Source: Apiotrichum sp. Y4204
Lineage: Eukaryota; Basidiomycota; Tremellomycetes; Trichosporonales; Trichosporonaceae
Length of the DNA stretch: 64,000 nucleotides
Reading direction: 5' to 3'
Assembly (NCBI GenBank): GCA_025531455.1
Contig: JAMYHL010000076.1
Span: 62,001-126,000, forward strand
Below, piece by piece: positions 23,228 to 34,848 of this stretch (position 1 is the stretch's first letter; each line of letters starts with the position of its first letter). The translations under genes were made by a program, and so were the position numbers. The notes beneath the pieces were generated by a model, which was not told where the DNA came from, did not search any database, and saw nothing but the letters and a program-made list of their open reading frames with translations.

Positions 23228-26200
23228 TGAGTTTATCGTCTGGACGGTGACGGCCCGGGCCGCTTCCAGGACTATGGCCACAACGACCGTGTCTCTGGGT
23301 CGCCCAGAAACCTAACAGATTTGGAGACGAGGGTCCCAGGCAAGCAGGATTGTTCCTTGAACTCCGCGACCCCGTCGCTTTCATGGTCGCCACGCGCAAC
23401 CGGCCATGCGGAGACCGGAAGGGAACAAAAAGAACACTCAGCGGAGAAGTCACGCGGCCGAGCGCGGTCGCACCTGGCTTTGCAGTGTTTCCAACGGATG
23501 TCCATTGAAGGCTTGATGGGATATGGGATACGGAACAAAGGTCTCATTGGCCACTGGGAGCTTGTTGTGTCTGAGAACCAGGGCGCGTCCTAAGTTTTGG
23601 ATACGGGAAGCGAGCAACGTGTATGTAGAGGTGGTATCCAATGAGGCAGACTTACCATACCACTTGTGAAGCACATCCTTTGCCGGACACAGTTTTGCAT
23701 TCCACTGGCGAAGACTTCTCACCACCCATGATTGCCATTGATCTACGCTGTTCAACCACGCTCTGATAACAACTTGCTCTGCTCCTCAACTGCCTCACCA
23801 CCTCGCGGCGCTCAGATGGACCGTACCCGGTGTGAAGTGGGCGCCGCGACATCCCCAGTTGAGCGAGTCAGCTTTATCGATAGCTCAAGGGAGCTCAGCG
23901 GCAAGCTCCACCTCGCGCACAGTGTGCACCCGTTACAATAAAGAAATGGGTCAGCATGTAGGCAACTGTTCAAGCACCGTGACCGCATCAACGTCATGGG
24001 CCTTCGCTACAGATTTGTCCAAGCCCACGCCTCCGCTATCTTCGCGTCCCTCGTCTGTCGATACCGGTATGCAAGTGTCGGTAGGAAAGAACTGCCGGAG
24101 ATCCAGTCGAGCTGCAGGGGATGATTCGGTCCAGCCCGATCGGACCCATCCTCGACGCCCAGCGGCCCCTCGTCACAGTGGCCAATTCACCGCAGCGCAT
24201 GCCTCACGCTGTATTCGCGACAGGCCATTGTTCTACGTTTCCTCCGCAGTTAGCACGCGGCGATGCCCGCAATCTCGCATCGCGTTCTTTTCTTGACGAA
24301 ACTCTCTTCGCGCGGCTGAAATGGCTGCAAGCCGTGTGGTTCCAATTGCACTCTTGCTATGGTCGTGAACTTCATTGACGTCTTTCGGCGTTATACTCCC
24401 TGATCCCTCCTCTCAAGGTTGCGTCGGCAATTCATCAAATGACTGAATCCCAATCTATTTGCAGGTCTTCGCTCGCATTTCGAAGTCTCGGTTCTTGAAT
24501 TTGCGATCGGCTCCATTTCAAGGCAGCTCGCCGGAGAACGACATGACGGCACCACTGGCACCTGACAGAGTCGGCGCTTCACACGATCACAATGGCGTCC
24601 CAACGCAGGTCAGCCTGCGCAAGACAGTCGTAGACGGCGAGAGTCACCAGCCGGCCTTGCTATCGTTATATCGTCAACGATGGCGACGGCCGCCGTCATG
24701 TAGGCTCAACAGAGTGGCGCAACTACACACTGCGGCCACTGTCAGCACGGTAAGCCATCAAGCTCACTCTGCCCGTCACCCCGGTGCCGGAATGCGTTGA
24801 CCAGGCATGCCCATCTGACGCGGCAGGACATGCTTTGGCGCGTTTGGCGCACGATGATGCGTTTCTGACGTCGAAAACCATTAAGCTCTGCCTCCGACCC
24901 TCCGACCGGGAATAAGACGTTTATGGAGCGGATATTGATATATGGATACCGCGACGGCGAGTCCGTACGTCCGTACCTCCGTAGTGGTGAGCCAGCTCCA
25001 CAACCATCATACTGTGAACGGAGAGGCGATCACGCTCCGGCAAGCACGGAGGGGAAGAGTGGGTCGGCCGCAGCAGAACTGTAGGGGTCACGTTTGGAGC
25101 CTTTGAGTTCTCCCTGGCGCGGTCGATCCCAAGTAAGCTCACGAAACTATCATGCGCCACCGACCACTGCATGATCACTACACGCTACTGTAGAACGACG
25201 CAGCAACATGTGAATATGGACGGTCTTGTGGTGTGAGCTTATCACTGTGACATGACTGATGGTTGATCGTGGCGGCGAGCATATTGCGTTTGGGACAGTG
25301 CGAGGTGGTGAAATGAGACGCCATCGAGCCAAATACGCGTTGGATGACATCGATTGTGGCCACTCCACAAGTCACACGGGCTCTCTTCGCAGGTTGATGC
25401 GCTCTGCCAGGCATCTGAGAGGCTGTTGTGGCATGAAGAATCTCTGGAGACGAAGTATAGCCACTTACCACACACGGGCATTCGATTCAACAAGATCCAA
25501 CAACCTCAACATCAATCATCTTGACAGTGCGACGGTCGTTTATCAGTCGGCTGATACAGTTCTGATGCAGGAAACGCAGAAGGCACCCAGCAAGGCACGA
25601 ACAGAAAAGTTGCACACGCCAGAAGCCATCCTGAATTGTCTCGACTATAGAGTTCTCGACCAGACGTGGGCACGGGCAGCGCGGCATGGCCCCAGTTCTG
25701 GGGGTTCCGAGGCGGTTCCAGGACGCTGGTATTTGGTTTACCTTCACTGGGCGCGACTCTAAAATGCCCTATCAGCGTCGGGACATTCACATCCCTGCCG
25801 CCGCCATGTTTGCTGGCCCTGGCGCAGGGAGCCCATTTTTTCTTTTGGCCCTGGGCTCTGGACTCTGGGACTCTGGGCGCGGGCTCCCAGTACTCTGGGT
25901 TCCTGCAGAGATGCAGAGGTTTCTTGAGTTGGTTCCGTCGGGGATGGGCGTCGGGCTTACGTGGCGCACACTGTCTCGGGCCCTATATCCCTGGATTGGT
26001 AAACTCTAATGCTGCACGTCCATGTGGGTAAACCAATCCCAACCTCTGGACCTACGTATCAGCTGCGTCCTCTGCTATGTGCATGCACTGGATTCTGGCT
26101 CTCTTGGTACCTCATCGTCAGCACCGGTAGAGTTGAAAGCTAAGAGCCAGTGGAGAAGATTGGTTTGATTGTTTTGGGTCATCTTCAGGAGCAAGACTCG

Positions 26201-26802
26201 GCGCCGCCGATCTGCACAGTTGAACGCGCAGTGAATCTAATCTTGAAGTTATCACAGAATACCAATACCCAGTCGCCCTCTTATCGCCGTGGCAAAAACT
26301 GTCGCCCGTCGGCAGGATAGCCGTGTCGGGCCTCGGACGCCACATCCAGCGCCAACCAGAGTACCAGAGTGTCGCCCGGTATGCAGAGAACGGGGGGTCT
26401 GCCGAGATTATCCACCCCGTTCTCGCTCGACGCCGAGCGACCTTGGCTTGTGCATATGGCTTGGACCGTATGCTGCTCGTAAAAGGGGGACCGGGCGATA
26501 GGCATGTGGCACCGGGTATTACGAGAGAAAGTCGGGGATCCACACTGATTCAGGCCTTGGTGAGGTCTCTCTTTCTAGCTTTCTAGCGTGGCGACTAGAA
26601 TTGATCGATGACCGCAGCTCATCTCCACCGACACCCTCCTGTCCCTCAATTCCCTTCTGGCCTCTGGTCCCTTGCATTCAATATGTAAAAAATTGGGCGT
26701 CTCGGCCACAGGATACTACCACACCCCGGTCAAGGGGAGTGCAGCCTGCGCGGTGCACCATTGAATGGCCTTTCGAGGGTCATGCACTCTGCACTCTGGT
26801 GA

Positions 26803-26809
26803 TATATAG
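26803..26809 (+). promoter_or_regulatory. TATA-like element of the ferric reductase gene
   Basis: GATATATAGC is about 50 bases upstream of the ATG at 26855, with the TATATAG core at 26803-26809. Confidence 0.4.
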
Positions 26810-26854
26810 CCAGCTGGAGGTCAGTGGTGTCACTCCCCACGTACCCTCATTACC

Positions 26855-29715
26855 ATGTTGCCATCCCATCTCGCGCTGGTCGCACTCTCCGCCATCACAA
26901 GGTCCGTCGCCGCTGCTGAGCAGCTCGCGTACTCGGCCAACTCTGCAACCCCTTCCGCCCCGGTGGCTCCCGCCAAGAAGACGGCCCCTAACCCTCTGAG
27001 CTGGGTAAGTACTGGGTTTCAGGTTTCCGGAAAGTCTCCGAACCCGATACAGCAGTTACATACACACAGGTCGCTGACAGGCTTTTTATAGCATCACGGA
27101 TTCGGCTGGTCCATCTACATCCTCGTCGGGCTCATCGTCCTCTTCGGCGTCGCCGGGCGCTGCCTCGCATTCATCTCGTACCGCCGCGCCGTGCGCAAAG
27201 CCAAGTCCAATGTCGACCTCCCACCCGTCGTCCAGCCTGGCGCTGGGCGTCGCGGCATCCTCACCACCATCCGCACTCTGTACCGCCGCCACATCAGCAG
27301 TCCCGCCGTCTTTGGTGGTCGCCACATGCAGCCCTTCGGCGCCGACTGGTTCTCGGTGCCGTCGCGTCTCCAAGCCATCATGGTGAGTTACATGCACGCG
27401 CACGCGACATGCCGATGATACAGTGACTGACAGCAGATCTCAATCTATATCGCGCTCAACATCATCTTCATGTGTGTCGGTTACCGCGTCGAGGGCCTCA
27501 GCGCCAGGCCGAAGAGCCTCCAGCTTGGCAAGCAGATCGGTGACCGGGCGGGCATCCTGTCCGTCTACAACATGCCCCTCCTCTGGGCGCTCGCGGGCCG
27601 CAACGACATTCTCATCTGGCTCACAGGCTGGTCCTTCCGTAAGTTTGAAACATGGAGAAGTGGCCAGAGTGGCGCTGCCACGTCGAGTGGATACACGCAA
27701 ACCCTCCTCCTTCATGACCTGAGGCATCACCGACCTCACGACACGCGATGGCTGCTAACACTGCAGGCTCGATGAACATCTTCCACCGCTGGGTGGCGCG
27801 CATGGCGGTCGTGCAGGCCATCGTCCACTCCGCAGCGTACACATGGCTGAACCGTGAGAACATTGCGCTCAAGTTTGACCGCCTGGTGTGGCGCAGCGGG
27901 ACGTTTGCGACCGTCTTCTTCTGCCTCATGCTTGTCTTCTCCGCCCGCCCCATCCGCAAGCGTTGGTACGAGGTCTTCCTGGTCATGCACATCCTGCTTT
28001 CCGTCCTCATCCTCATCCTCCTCTTCTTCCACCTCAAGGTCATGGACGGCACGTACAACACGTGGCTGTGGTTCTGCCTCGGCATCTGGGCTTTCGACCG
28101 CACAGTGCGCTTCCTCCGCATCGCCGTCCTCTCCTTCCGCACCGTCACTCCCGGCCCTGGCGGCCGCAACGCCGTGGCGACCATTGCTGACCCGACCACC
28201 GGCCTCATCCGCCTCGCCGTCGACACCTCGCTTCCAATCACGCCGTGCGCGGGCGCATACTACTTCCTGTACACGCCGTGGTCATCCACCCCGTGGCAGT
28301 CGCACCCGTTCTCTCTTGCGTCATGGGAGCCCTCGGCAAACGGCAAGGGCACAACCCTGCACTTCCTCATCGCGCCGCGCGGCGGCGCCACCCGCCGCCT
28401 GCGCAACCGCATCGAGCGCGCTGCCGAGACCGAGGGCTCGGCCAAGAACGGCATCTCCCTCCGCGTCCTCATGGAGGGCCCGTATGGCATCCGCCACCCC
28501 GTCCACCAGTACGAGCACATCCAGCTGGTTGCCGGCGGGAGCGGCATCACCGCCATGCTGCCGTACGTGTACGAGCTGCAGCGCCTGGGCCACCAGAACG
28601 TCTCGCTTGCGTGGATCGTCCGTGACGCAAGCTACGCGAACGACGTGCTTGCCCGTGAACTTTCCCCCGAGAACCGCGGAAACGCAAAGGTGACAGTCTT
28701 TGCGTCTGCGGGAGGCGCGCTCGTCCGCGTCGACTCGAACCGCACGCTCCGCGGCGTCGGGGGCATCAAGGACGCAAAGTTCAACAACGCGGCCGCCATG
28801 GAGTCGCAGTCTACCCTCGAAGGCTCCGACGGCGAGAAGGACGCGGGGTCCGACGACTCGCACGACACCATGGTGGACTCGCGGAGCTCCTCGCCCTCGC
28901 CCTTTGAGAAGAAACACATGTACGAGCCCGCATTCCCGTCCCGCTGCGCGACGCCGCTCGAGAGCCACGAGATGGAGCGGGGGAACAGCAACAACACGCT
29001 CGTGGCGTTCCCGATGGGGTCGCGCTCGGCGTCCCCGCTCATAAGCCCCGTCGCGATGGAGCGCAGCAGCTCGCTCAAGCGCGCATTCCCATTCCCCCCG
29101 TCGCACCTCGTGTCTCCGCTTGTGACCCCCGTAGCGATGGAGCGCAGCAGTTCGCTCAAGCGCGAATTCCCATTCCCCACGTCGCACCTCGTGTCTCCGC
29201 TCGTGAGCCCGACCGTCACGGGTGCGGAGCGCGGTAACCCGTTCGACACTTGCGGTACACCCCTCGCGAGTCCGGACCTCCCAGTGAAGAAGAACACAAT
29301 GGACTTCAAGGGCGGCGATCTCCTGGCACACCTCGTGATGAAGAAGAAGTTCCTCTCCGCCGAGACGCGTTCCGTGTCGTTCCAGTCGACTGCGTCCTCG
29401 TCATCCACTGTTGTCGACTATGACGAGACGGACGAGCTGGGCGGCTCGAACCGCACTGCCATTGACAAGTGCGACGAGATGTCCAAGCCGATTCCGCACC
29501 CGCACCGCGTCATCCACGGCCGTCCGGCGATGCGCCTCCTCATCAGCCAGGCGCTCGACCAGCTTGTCGGCAACCAGCGCCTGGCTGTCATGAGCTGCGG
29601 GCCGTACGGCATGATGGACGACCTACGCGCCGCGGTGACTGCGTGCTATGGCTCGGGGACGGGCCAGGTCCCGGCCCACCAGCTCACTTACTTTGAGGAC
29701 GCGTTCGAGTGGTAG
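26855..29715 (+). CDS. ferric/cupric reductase, FRE/NOX superfamily
   Basis: This is a predicted 863-residue plasma-membrane metalloreductase moving electrons from NADPH via FAD and two hemes to extracellular Fe(III)/Cu(II). Exons are 26855-27004, 27092-27382, 27437-27638 and 27767-29715. Residues 1-22 look like a signal peptide. Two His pairs with 13 residues between, His221/His235 and His289/His303, are the bis-heme ligands. The FAD motif is HPFSLAS (from His394). NADPH motifs are GPYG, VAGGSGITAM and, near the end, CGPYGMMDD (Cys825). The protein ends YFEDAFEW, typical of fungal FREs. An insert of about 200 residues, Ser/Pro-rich and low in complexity, interrupts the NADPH-binding domain and contains a duplicated 27-residue unit (residues 643-669 and 670-696). 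Joining exon 3 to 4 gives TGWSFRSMNIFHRW. Iron-responsive regulation is expected for the family; no specific site was verified. Confidence 0.95.
29050..29211 (+). repeat. 81-bp in-frame tandem duplication inside the ferric reductase
   Basis: Units 29050-29130 and 29131-29211 are near identical. Each encodes VAMERSSSLKR followed by FPFP, SHLVSPLV and a variable end. The copies differ at a few bases, giving Ala/Glu, Pro/Thr and Thr/Ser changes. A weaker partial copy (SPLISPV) precedes them. Confidence 0.85.
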
Positions 29716-30533
29716 CGTGGGGCATGGCAGTGCCCAATCAAGAGCAAAGGTGGTGGCGGCAGTACACATACAATCAACCTTCAACTATACTTAGAAACTC
29801 ATATCATAGAGAGACTTGTAGACGCCCGACCTGGGCCTGGACTGTGAGGTCTCGGCTGGTGGGGCCTGCTGCAATGTACGACCCTGGACGACTTTACAAG
29901 CGAGGGCAAGCGAGGCAGAGGCATCTGTTTCAATCGGGCTTAATGAACGGGAGTGGAGTGAACCCTGTATGGTCTGCATTCCTGTCGGCAAGAGTGGAGC
30001 GTGTTATCCGAGGCGTCGTCTGCAGCATCAGCGAGGTGCTGAGCACGACAGCACGCGTCCACATTGGACGACAGTAGGGACGGTCTGCGAATGACCACCT
30101 GACGGCGTTTAATAGACGCGCCTTGCAGAAGGGATGATAAGTACCTCAGTGAACTGTTTAGGTGTTCAGTCAGCGGCGCATGATGGTACACTGGCGGGCA
30201 ACCAGGTGGGCAGACAGTCAGCGGCGCATGATGGTACACTGGCGGGCAACCAGGTGGGCAGACAAGTCCGTCCACAGTCGTCCACGGTTCGTCCACAGCG
30301 TCCACAGTTCAGGGGAAAAAACCAAACCAGCTTATTTAATCAGCCGTCAACCACTTCGCTCACCAAGTTTTCTGCAGCTGGCAACATTGCTCCTTCAGGT
30401 CATGCGACATTATTAGCATCTTCGTGTCATCTCAGACGTCCGCACTACTATTAAGAAAACCTCGGGGAGCATGATGAGGGGGAGGGACCAACTTCTACAA
30501 CGACAACGACAACTAGACAACTTGGGGAGACAT
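29716..30533. other. intergenic between convergent ferric reductase and permease genes
   Basis: An 0.8 kb gap holding the 3' flanks of two convergent genes. Its only structured content is the 48-bp tandem duplication and the CGTCCACAG-like short repeats listed separately. Confidence 0.6.
30167..30262. repeat. two perfect 48-bp direct repeats
   Basis: The unit starts CAGTCAGCGGCGCATGATGG and is repeated immediately with period 48 (30167-30214, 30215-30262). It is followed at about 30268-30308 by four or five imperfect copies of CGTCCACAG. Identity of the two units implies a recent duplication or slippage event. Confidence 0.85.
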
Positions 30534-32809
30534 TTAACCGCTGAAGAGCATGCGGTAGATACGCTTGAAGATGGGGGCGTTCTTGCGCTCGAGGCGGTAG
30601 GCACGCATCTCCTCGACGGTGAGCCACGACTTGCGGCCAGTGTCAAGGTCGATCTCGTGGGCGCGACGGGGCCATGTGCGCTTCCAGAGGAAGCCGATGA
30701 TCCAGAAGCCGAGAATGACAGGGACGGCAAGGTAGGCGAGGAAGAAGCTCTCGGCGGCAGCACCGGGGGTGGGGGTGCCACCAATGGGCCAGATAGCGAG
30801 GTAGAACTGAGCGATAAGGACAATGACGATAAGGGTGGCACCAAGAATAGAGCCGTAGATACCGCCCATGGCCTTGAAGGGAAGCTCCTCGGTCGAGTGG
30901 CCCTGAACCTTCCAAGCGCGGCGGAAGCGGATGTGGGTAATGCAGATGGAGAGCCACGAGAAGAGGGTGGAGAGACCCGAAAGGGCAAGAAGCCAGTTGA
31001 AGACGGCGTCACCGACATCGGCGCAGTTGATGAAGGCAAGAGGAGCGAACGCGATGATGAAGCAGATCGACCAAAGAGGACGCGAAGACTTGTCAACGTA
31101 GGTGAAGATCTTGGGAGCGTAGCCGTTCTCAGCAAGAGCGGTGAGGGTACGCGAGCCGGCGTAGACACACGAGAGACCGATGGAGAGAACCGAAATACAA
31201 ATGGTGATGTTGAGAAGGTGGTTGAGACCGTTGATCTTGGCAAGGTCCATCATGACGACGAAGGGGGAGGTGTTCTTGAGGGCGGGGGTGTTGTAGGGGA
31301 CGGCAAGACCAATGACGGTGAGCGAGGTGATGTAAATGACAGTGATACGCCAGAAGGTCTGCTTGACGGCGGCGGGCATGGCGCGACGAGGGTTGGGGGT
31401 CTCAGTAGCGGCAAGACCGACGAGCTCGGTACCGGCGAACGAGAAGGCAGCAGTGACGAACATGGCACAGACACCCTTGAAGCCGTTGGCAAACGCTCCG
31501 GGGTCCTTCCAGTGACGGCCACCGACATACGAGTCGTAAGCACCGCCCTTAGGGCCACCACCGCAGATGCAGACGATGGAGACGATGATGAAGATAACGA
31601 CGACGGAAAGCTTGAGGACGGAAGACCAGAACTCCTCCTCGGCGTAACCCAGAGTACCGAGAACGGTGAAAATCAGGATAACGAGAGTGAAGATAATGAT
31701 CCATGCCCAAAGTGGCACAGGGTTGTCCCAGTAGTTCACTGTTGTACCAGCAACGGTGATTTCAAGAGGCAAAACGACGGCCCACTGGAAGACATAGTTC
31801 CAGCCCATGGCGAAGGCGAACGAAGGGTCGAGCATACGAGAAGCCAGAGTGTAGAAACCACCAGAGACAGGGAAGATAATAGCCATTTCACCGAGAGCCT
31901 GAGTGACCTGGAGGGGGAGTTAGCGCCACGCCACACAGGATACATGTGCCACAACCCTCGAGGTTCGAGAGAGAGGCAACTGATTTGGCACTCACGTTGA
32001 TAAGCATGATACCCATGATCACCCAGGCAATGATGAGGGCACCGGGACCACCAGTGGCCAGCGATTTACCAGAACCAACCTGTGGGGGGTTAGCGATTAC
32101 GAACATGGAACAGAGAGGTCATCATGTGACAGCGGGTCCACTCGGCATTGACCGCAGGGGCGCCGTCGGGAAACCCGCGGCAGGCCCCAAAGCAGTGCGA
32201 TGCACGTGTGGAGCCGAGACACGGTGATGAAGAGGTGAAAAAAGGGCGATACGCACGAAAAGACCAGTACCAATGGAACCACCGACAGCAATCATTTGCA
32301 AGTGACGGGGCTTCATCTTCTGCTGGAGAAGGGGGTTGTCGTATGCGACATAGTCGGGGACATCACCACCGTGGACGACGAGACCCCTGGATATTGTCAG
32401 CACGAGAACTGCGAGGGATGAGGCTTGGGAGCAGGGTGATGGTCGGGGAATACACCGCAGACGCGATCGGTGGAATCGATCAATCGAGGTGGACGGAATG
32501 ACGATCTGCCCACCGGCGACGAGAGCGCGACGCTCGGCATCACGTCTCGTTTTGGCGGTCACGCGAGGGTAACCCACATGCACAACAACCACACCGTCTG
32601 AGCGGTATAGTGACCGACCACCACTCTCACTGCCTCGTAGATGCCAACACTCACCTGGTAGCACCGGGAGCACGCTTGAAGGACTCAAAGGTGAGACCAG
32701 CGCGCGTCCACTTGCTCTCCTTGGAGGGGTCGTAGAAGTCGTCCTGAACGGGCGGCTCCATGACCTGGATGCCGCCTGTTTCGGCCTTCGATTCCTTCTC
32801 GAAGGACAT
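30534..32809 (-). CDS. YAT-family amino acid permease
   Basis: This is a predicted 580-residue, 12-TM amino acid:H+ symporter of the fungal APC/YAT group. Exons on the minus strand are 32809-32655, 32386-32257, 32079-31996 and 31907-30534. Exon joining yields PRHLQMIAVGGSIGTGLFVG followed by SGKSLATGGPGAL, the family's TM1 signature. Later come QALGEMAIIFPVSGGFYT (consensus E-M-A-x-x-x-P-x-x-G-x-F) and SFAGTELVGLAATETPNPRR. The N-terminal 55 residues are charged and contain several Lys suitable for ubiquitin-dependent turnover. The C-terminal tail ends in WLTVEEMRAYRLERK, common in this family. Substrate range is broad in relatives and cannot be fixed here. Codon use is strongly C/G-ending, suggesting good expression. 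Introns are 268, 177 and 88 nt, longer than the local norm. Confidence 0.95.
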
Positions 32810-34820
32810 GGTTGTCGATAGTGTGGGTGGGGGTGGAGCCAAAGAACGGTAGAGTGGGCTGTTGTAAGAGGGGGGACAGTATCGAGATGCAGTCGAGCTA
32901 TATGTACTTTGTGTGGTGGCCGTTGTGGGTGGGTGGTGGTTGCCGGGCTGATGGCTGCCCGGTACGATCGTCCGTCGAGATCCCGAGCTGCAGCGACCAG
33001 CTGTACGGATAGCGACACCTCTTGCTCTGCGCTCTGTGCCTCTGCTCTTGTGCTCATCTGCGTGCTTCATTCAGTTGCCGCTGGGCCACAGGCGGGTCGC
33101 GCAGCCGAGTATCTGGCCAGTTTTCCCCTCTTGCCGTTGGTGCCATGGTGCCATGATGGTGCCACCACGACGCACAGTCGCCAGATAGCGCAAGAGCCTT
33201 ATCGCACGGAACGCCTGGGACCTTTGGCCGTACTCGTATACCGAGCTCTCCCGTTCCTCCTTGTGGCTCCCCCCTCCCTCGCCTCTGGTTCGCTGCCGTA
33301 CGTACAGCGGGGAGTGCGTATAACAACTGATTGGGCGATTGGGATGATAGGGCGATTCTGCCTCGTCTGGGGGAAACAAGGGCAGACCAGAGGGGCTCCG
33401 AAACCTCACTCTGCTTCCCGCCGCGCCGCCCAACGCCGCGCAACCACTCAGCGCCCCGCGCACCACATGCACATTACACGGCCAAGCGCTTCAGATGCCC
33501 AAGAGTGTGCAGCGGCGTCCCCTAGACACCCCAGGGCAGATTCCGGGGGATGGACTGGCGCTGTATTTCTCAGACAATGAGGCAGGCCCCGCGGCTAGAA
33601 AGCGGGGGGATGTCAAGCATACAGCACAGAGAGCCCTGGTGCCCCGCGGACTGTACAGAAACAGTGTGGGGTGCAGGGGTGCAGGGGGGAGGGCGGGGCA
33701 TTGATGGAAGACGATGGGGGGCCCTGGCTGGGATTCTCATGCCTCGTGCCATGGCGCCGAGGGTCTCGTCGGCGGTCTGCCCCGCGCTCTGGAACGTTGG
33801 CTGAACCATATCTGTACCGACGCGCGCCACAGCAGCGGTCTGGTCCTGTGGGGTGTGGGGTTGAATGGCATATACCAATCATCTCGGCGACACTTGAGAC
33901 TGGCCAGCCAGCAGCAATCGACGGGTTTGATAGTTTTTCCCTTTCCTTTGGGTGCGCGGCGTACGGCATCCGTGATCTTCGGGCGGCAAAACAGTTAACG
34001 AGGTATGAGAGCAGAGGAATCGAGAGAGAAAAAAAGCGCTTAGATCGGGTGCCATGCCATCAGTGATATCAATCAAGGTGGCACCGCGTGGTGCCATTTC
34101 TCCCTCAGGTATCCAGCAGCCACAATACATTGTCTTTCTCTCCTCGTCCGCCGTTTTTTGCTGCATACTCGGGCAGGCACGGGCATGTTACACTCTCTCT
34201 GCAGGCACAATCACCCCCCATGCACCCAGTTCTCTTGCTGTCGCGGTCCAGCCTAGGCCCCCGCAATGCCGTAGTCGTACTGTAAACAAGCGTACAAGCG
34301 TACATACCTGCCTACACGCCGACAAGCGTGTTACCACTTGCCGCTAGAGTGCTCCCTCCCCATCCCTGGCCTCGCTTCTGGCGATATGCGGTATCGTCTA
34401 CATGCAATTCGCTGTCCATCCACCTGCGGCCTTTGGACCACGGCGTGTCGCTTGTACAGCCTGATTTGATCGCTGGGTCTCAGTCTTGTTCCAGATGATG
34501 AGGGCACCGGGCGGCGACGGACGCAACAGAACGCTGGCCAGTGGCGACGGCGCTAATCGCCTCTGTACGCCTAGGCCCCTGCCGGCCTGGTGTTTTACCG
34601 CACGCCCGGCTGAAAGTGACATAGGCGGTGGTGGCGTTGCCGTAGACCAATATCTCACTGTCCAACGGTCAAAGATCCATAGAGAAAATCTCACGGGGCT
34701 GAGATGCAGCGGCGCGGACGGCGCGATGAAGGCGGTGTGGCGTCGAGGCGCATCAGCTAAGGCGCTCCCCCCGCCCGAGATGTAACACACAAGGCCAGGT
34801 CGTTCTCAGGCGCGCAGCTC

Positions 34821-34848
34821 ACAGCGCACAGCGCACAGCGCACAACGC
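34821..34848. repeat. 7-bp tandem repeat (ACAGCGC)4
   Basis: There are three perfect copies of ACAGCGC and a fourth with one change (ACAACGC). It is a simple minisatellite in non-coding DNA. Confidence 0.8.

Larger units (their letters stand above)
21503..26854. other. 5.4 kb gene-poor region
   Basis: I find no supported gene. Contents worth noting are: a C/T-rich tract around 22,650-22,800 resembling a fungal 5' leader; a weak frame starting at ATG 22,829 (91 codons) just after it; three tandem GATAA-containing units at 23189-23227; and Gly/Trp-coding low-complexity repeats of CTCTGG around 25,850-25,910. The last few hundred bases form the promoter of the ferric reductase. Confidence 0.5.

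Noticed and set aside
30471..32000. 509-codon open frame on the plus strand opposite the YAT permease
   Set aside because: Same codon-bias shadow effect. Composition is Asp/Gly/Glu-rich with no motif, while the minus strand has complete permease signatures.
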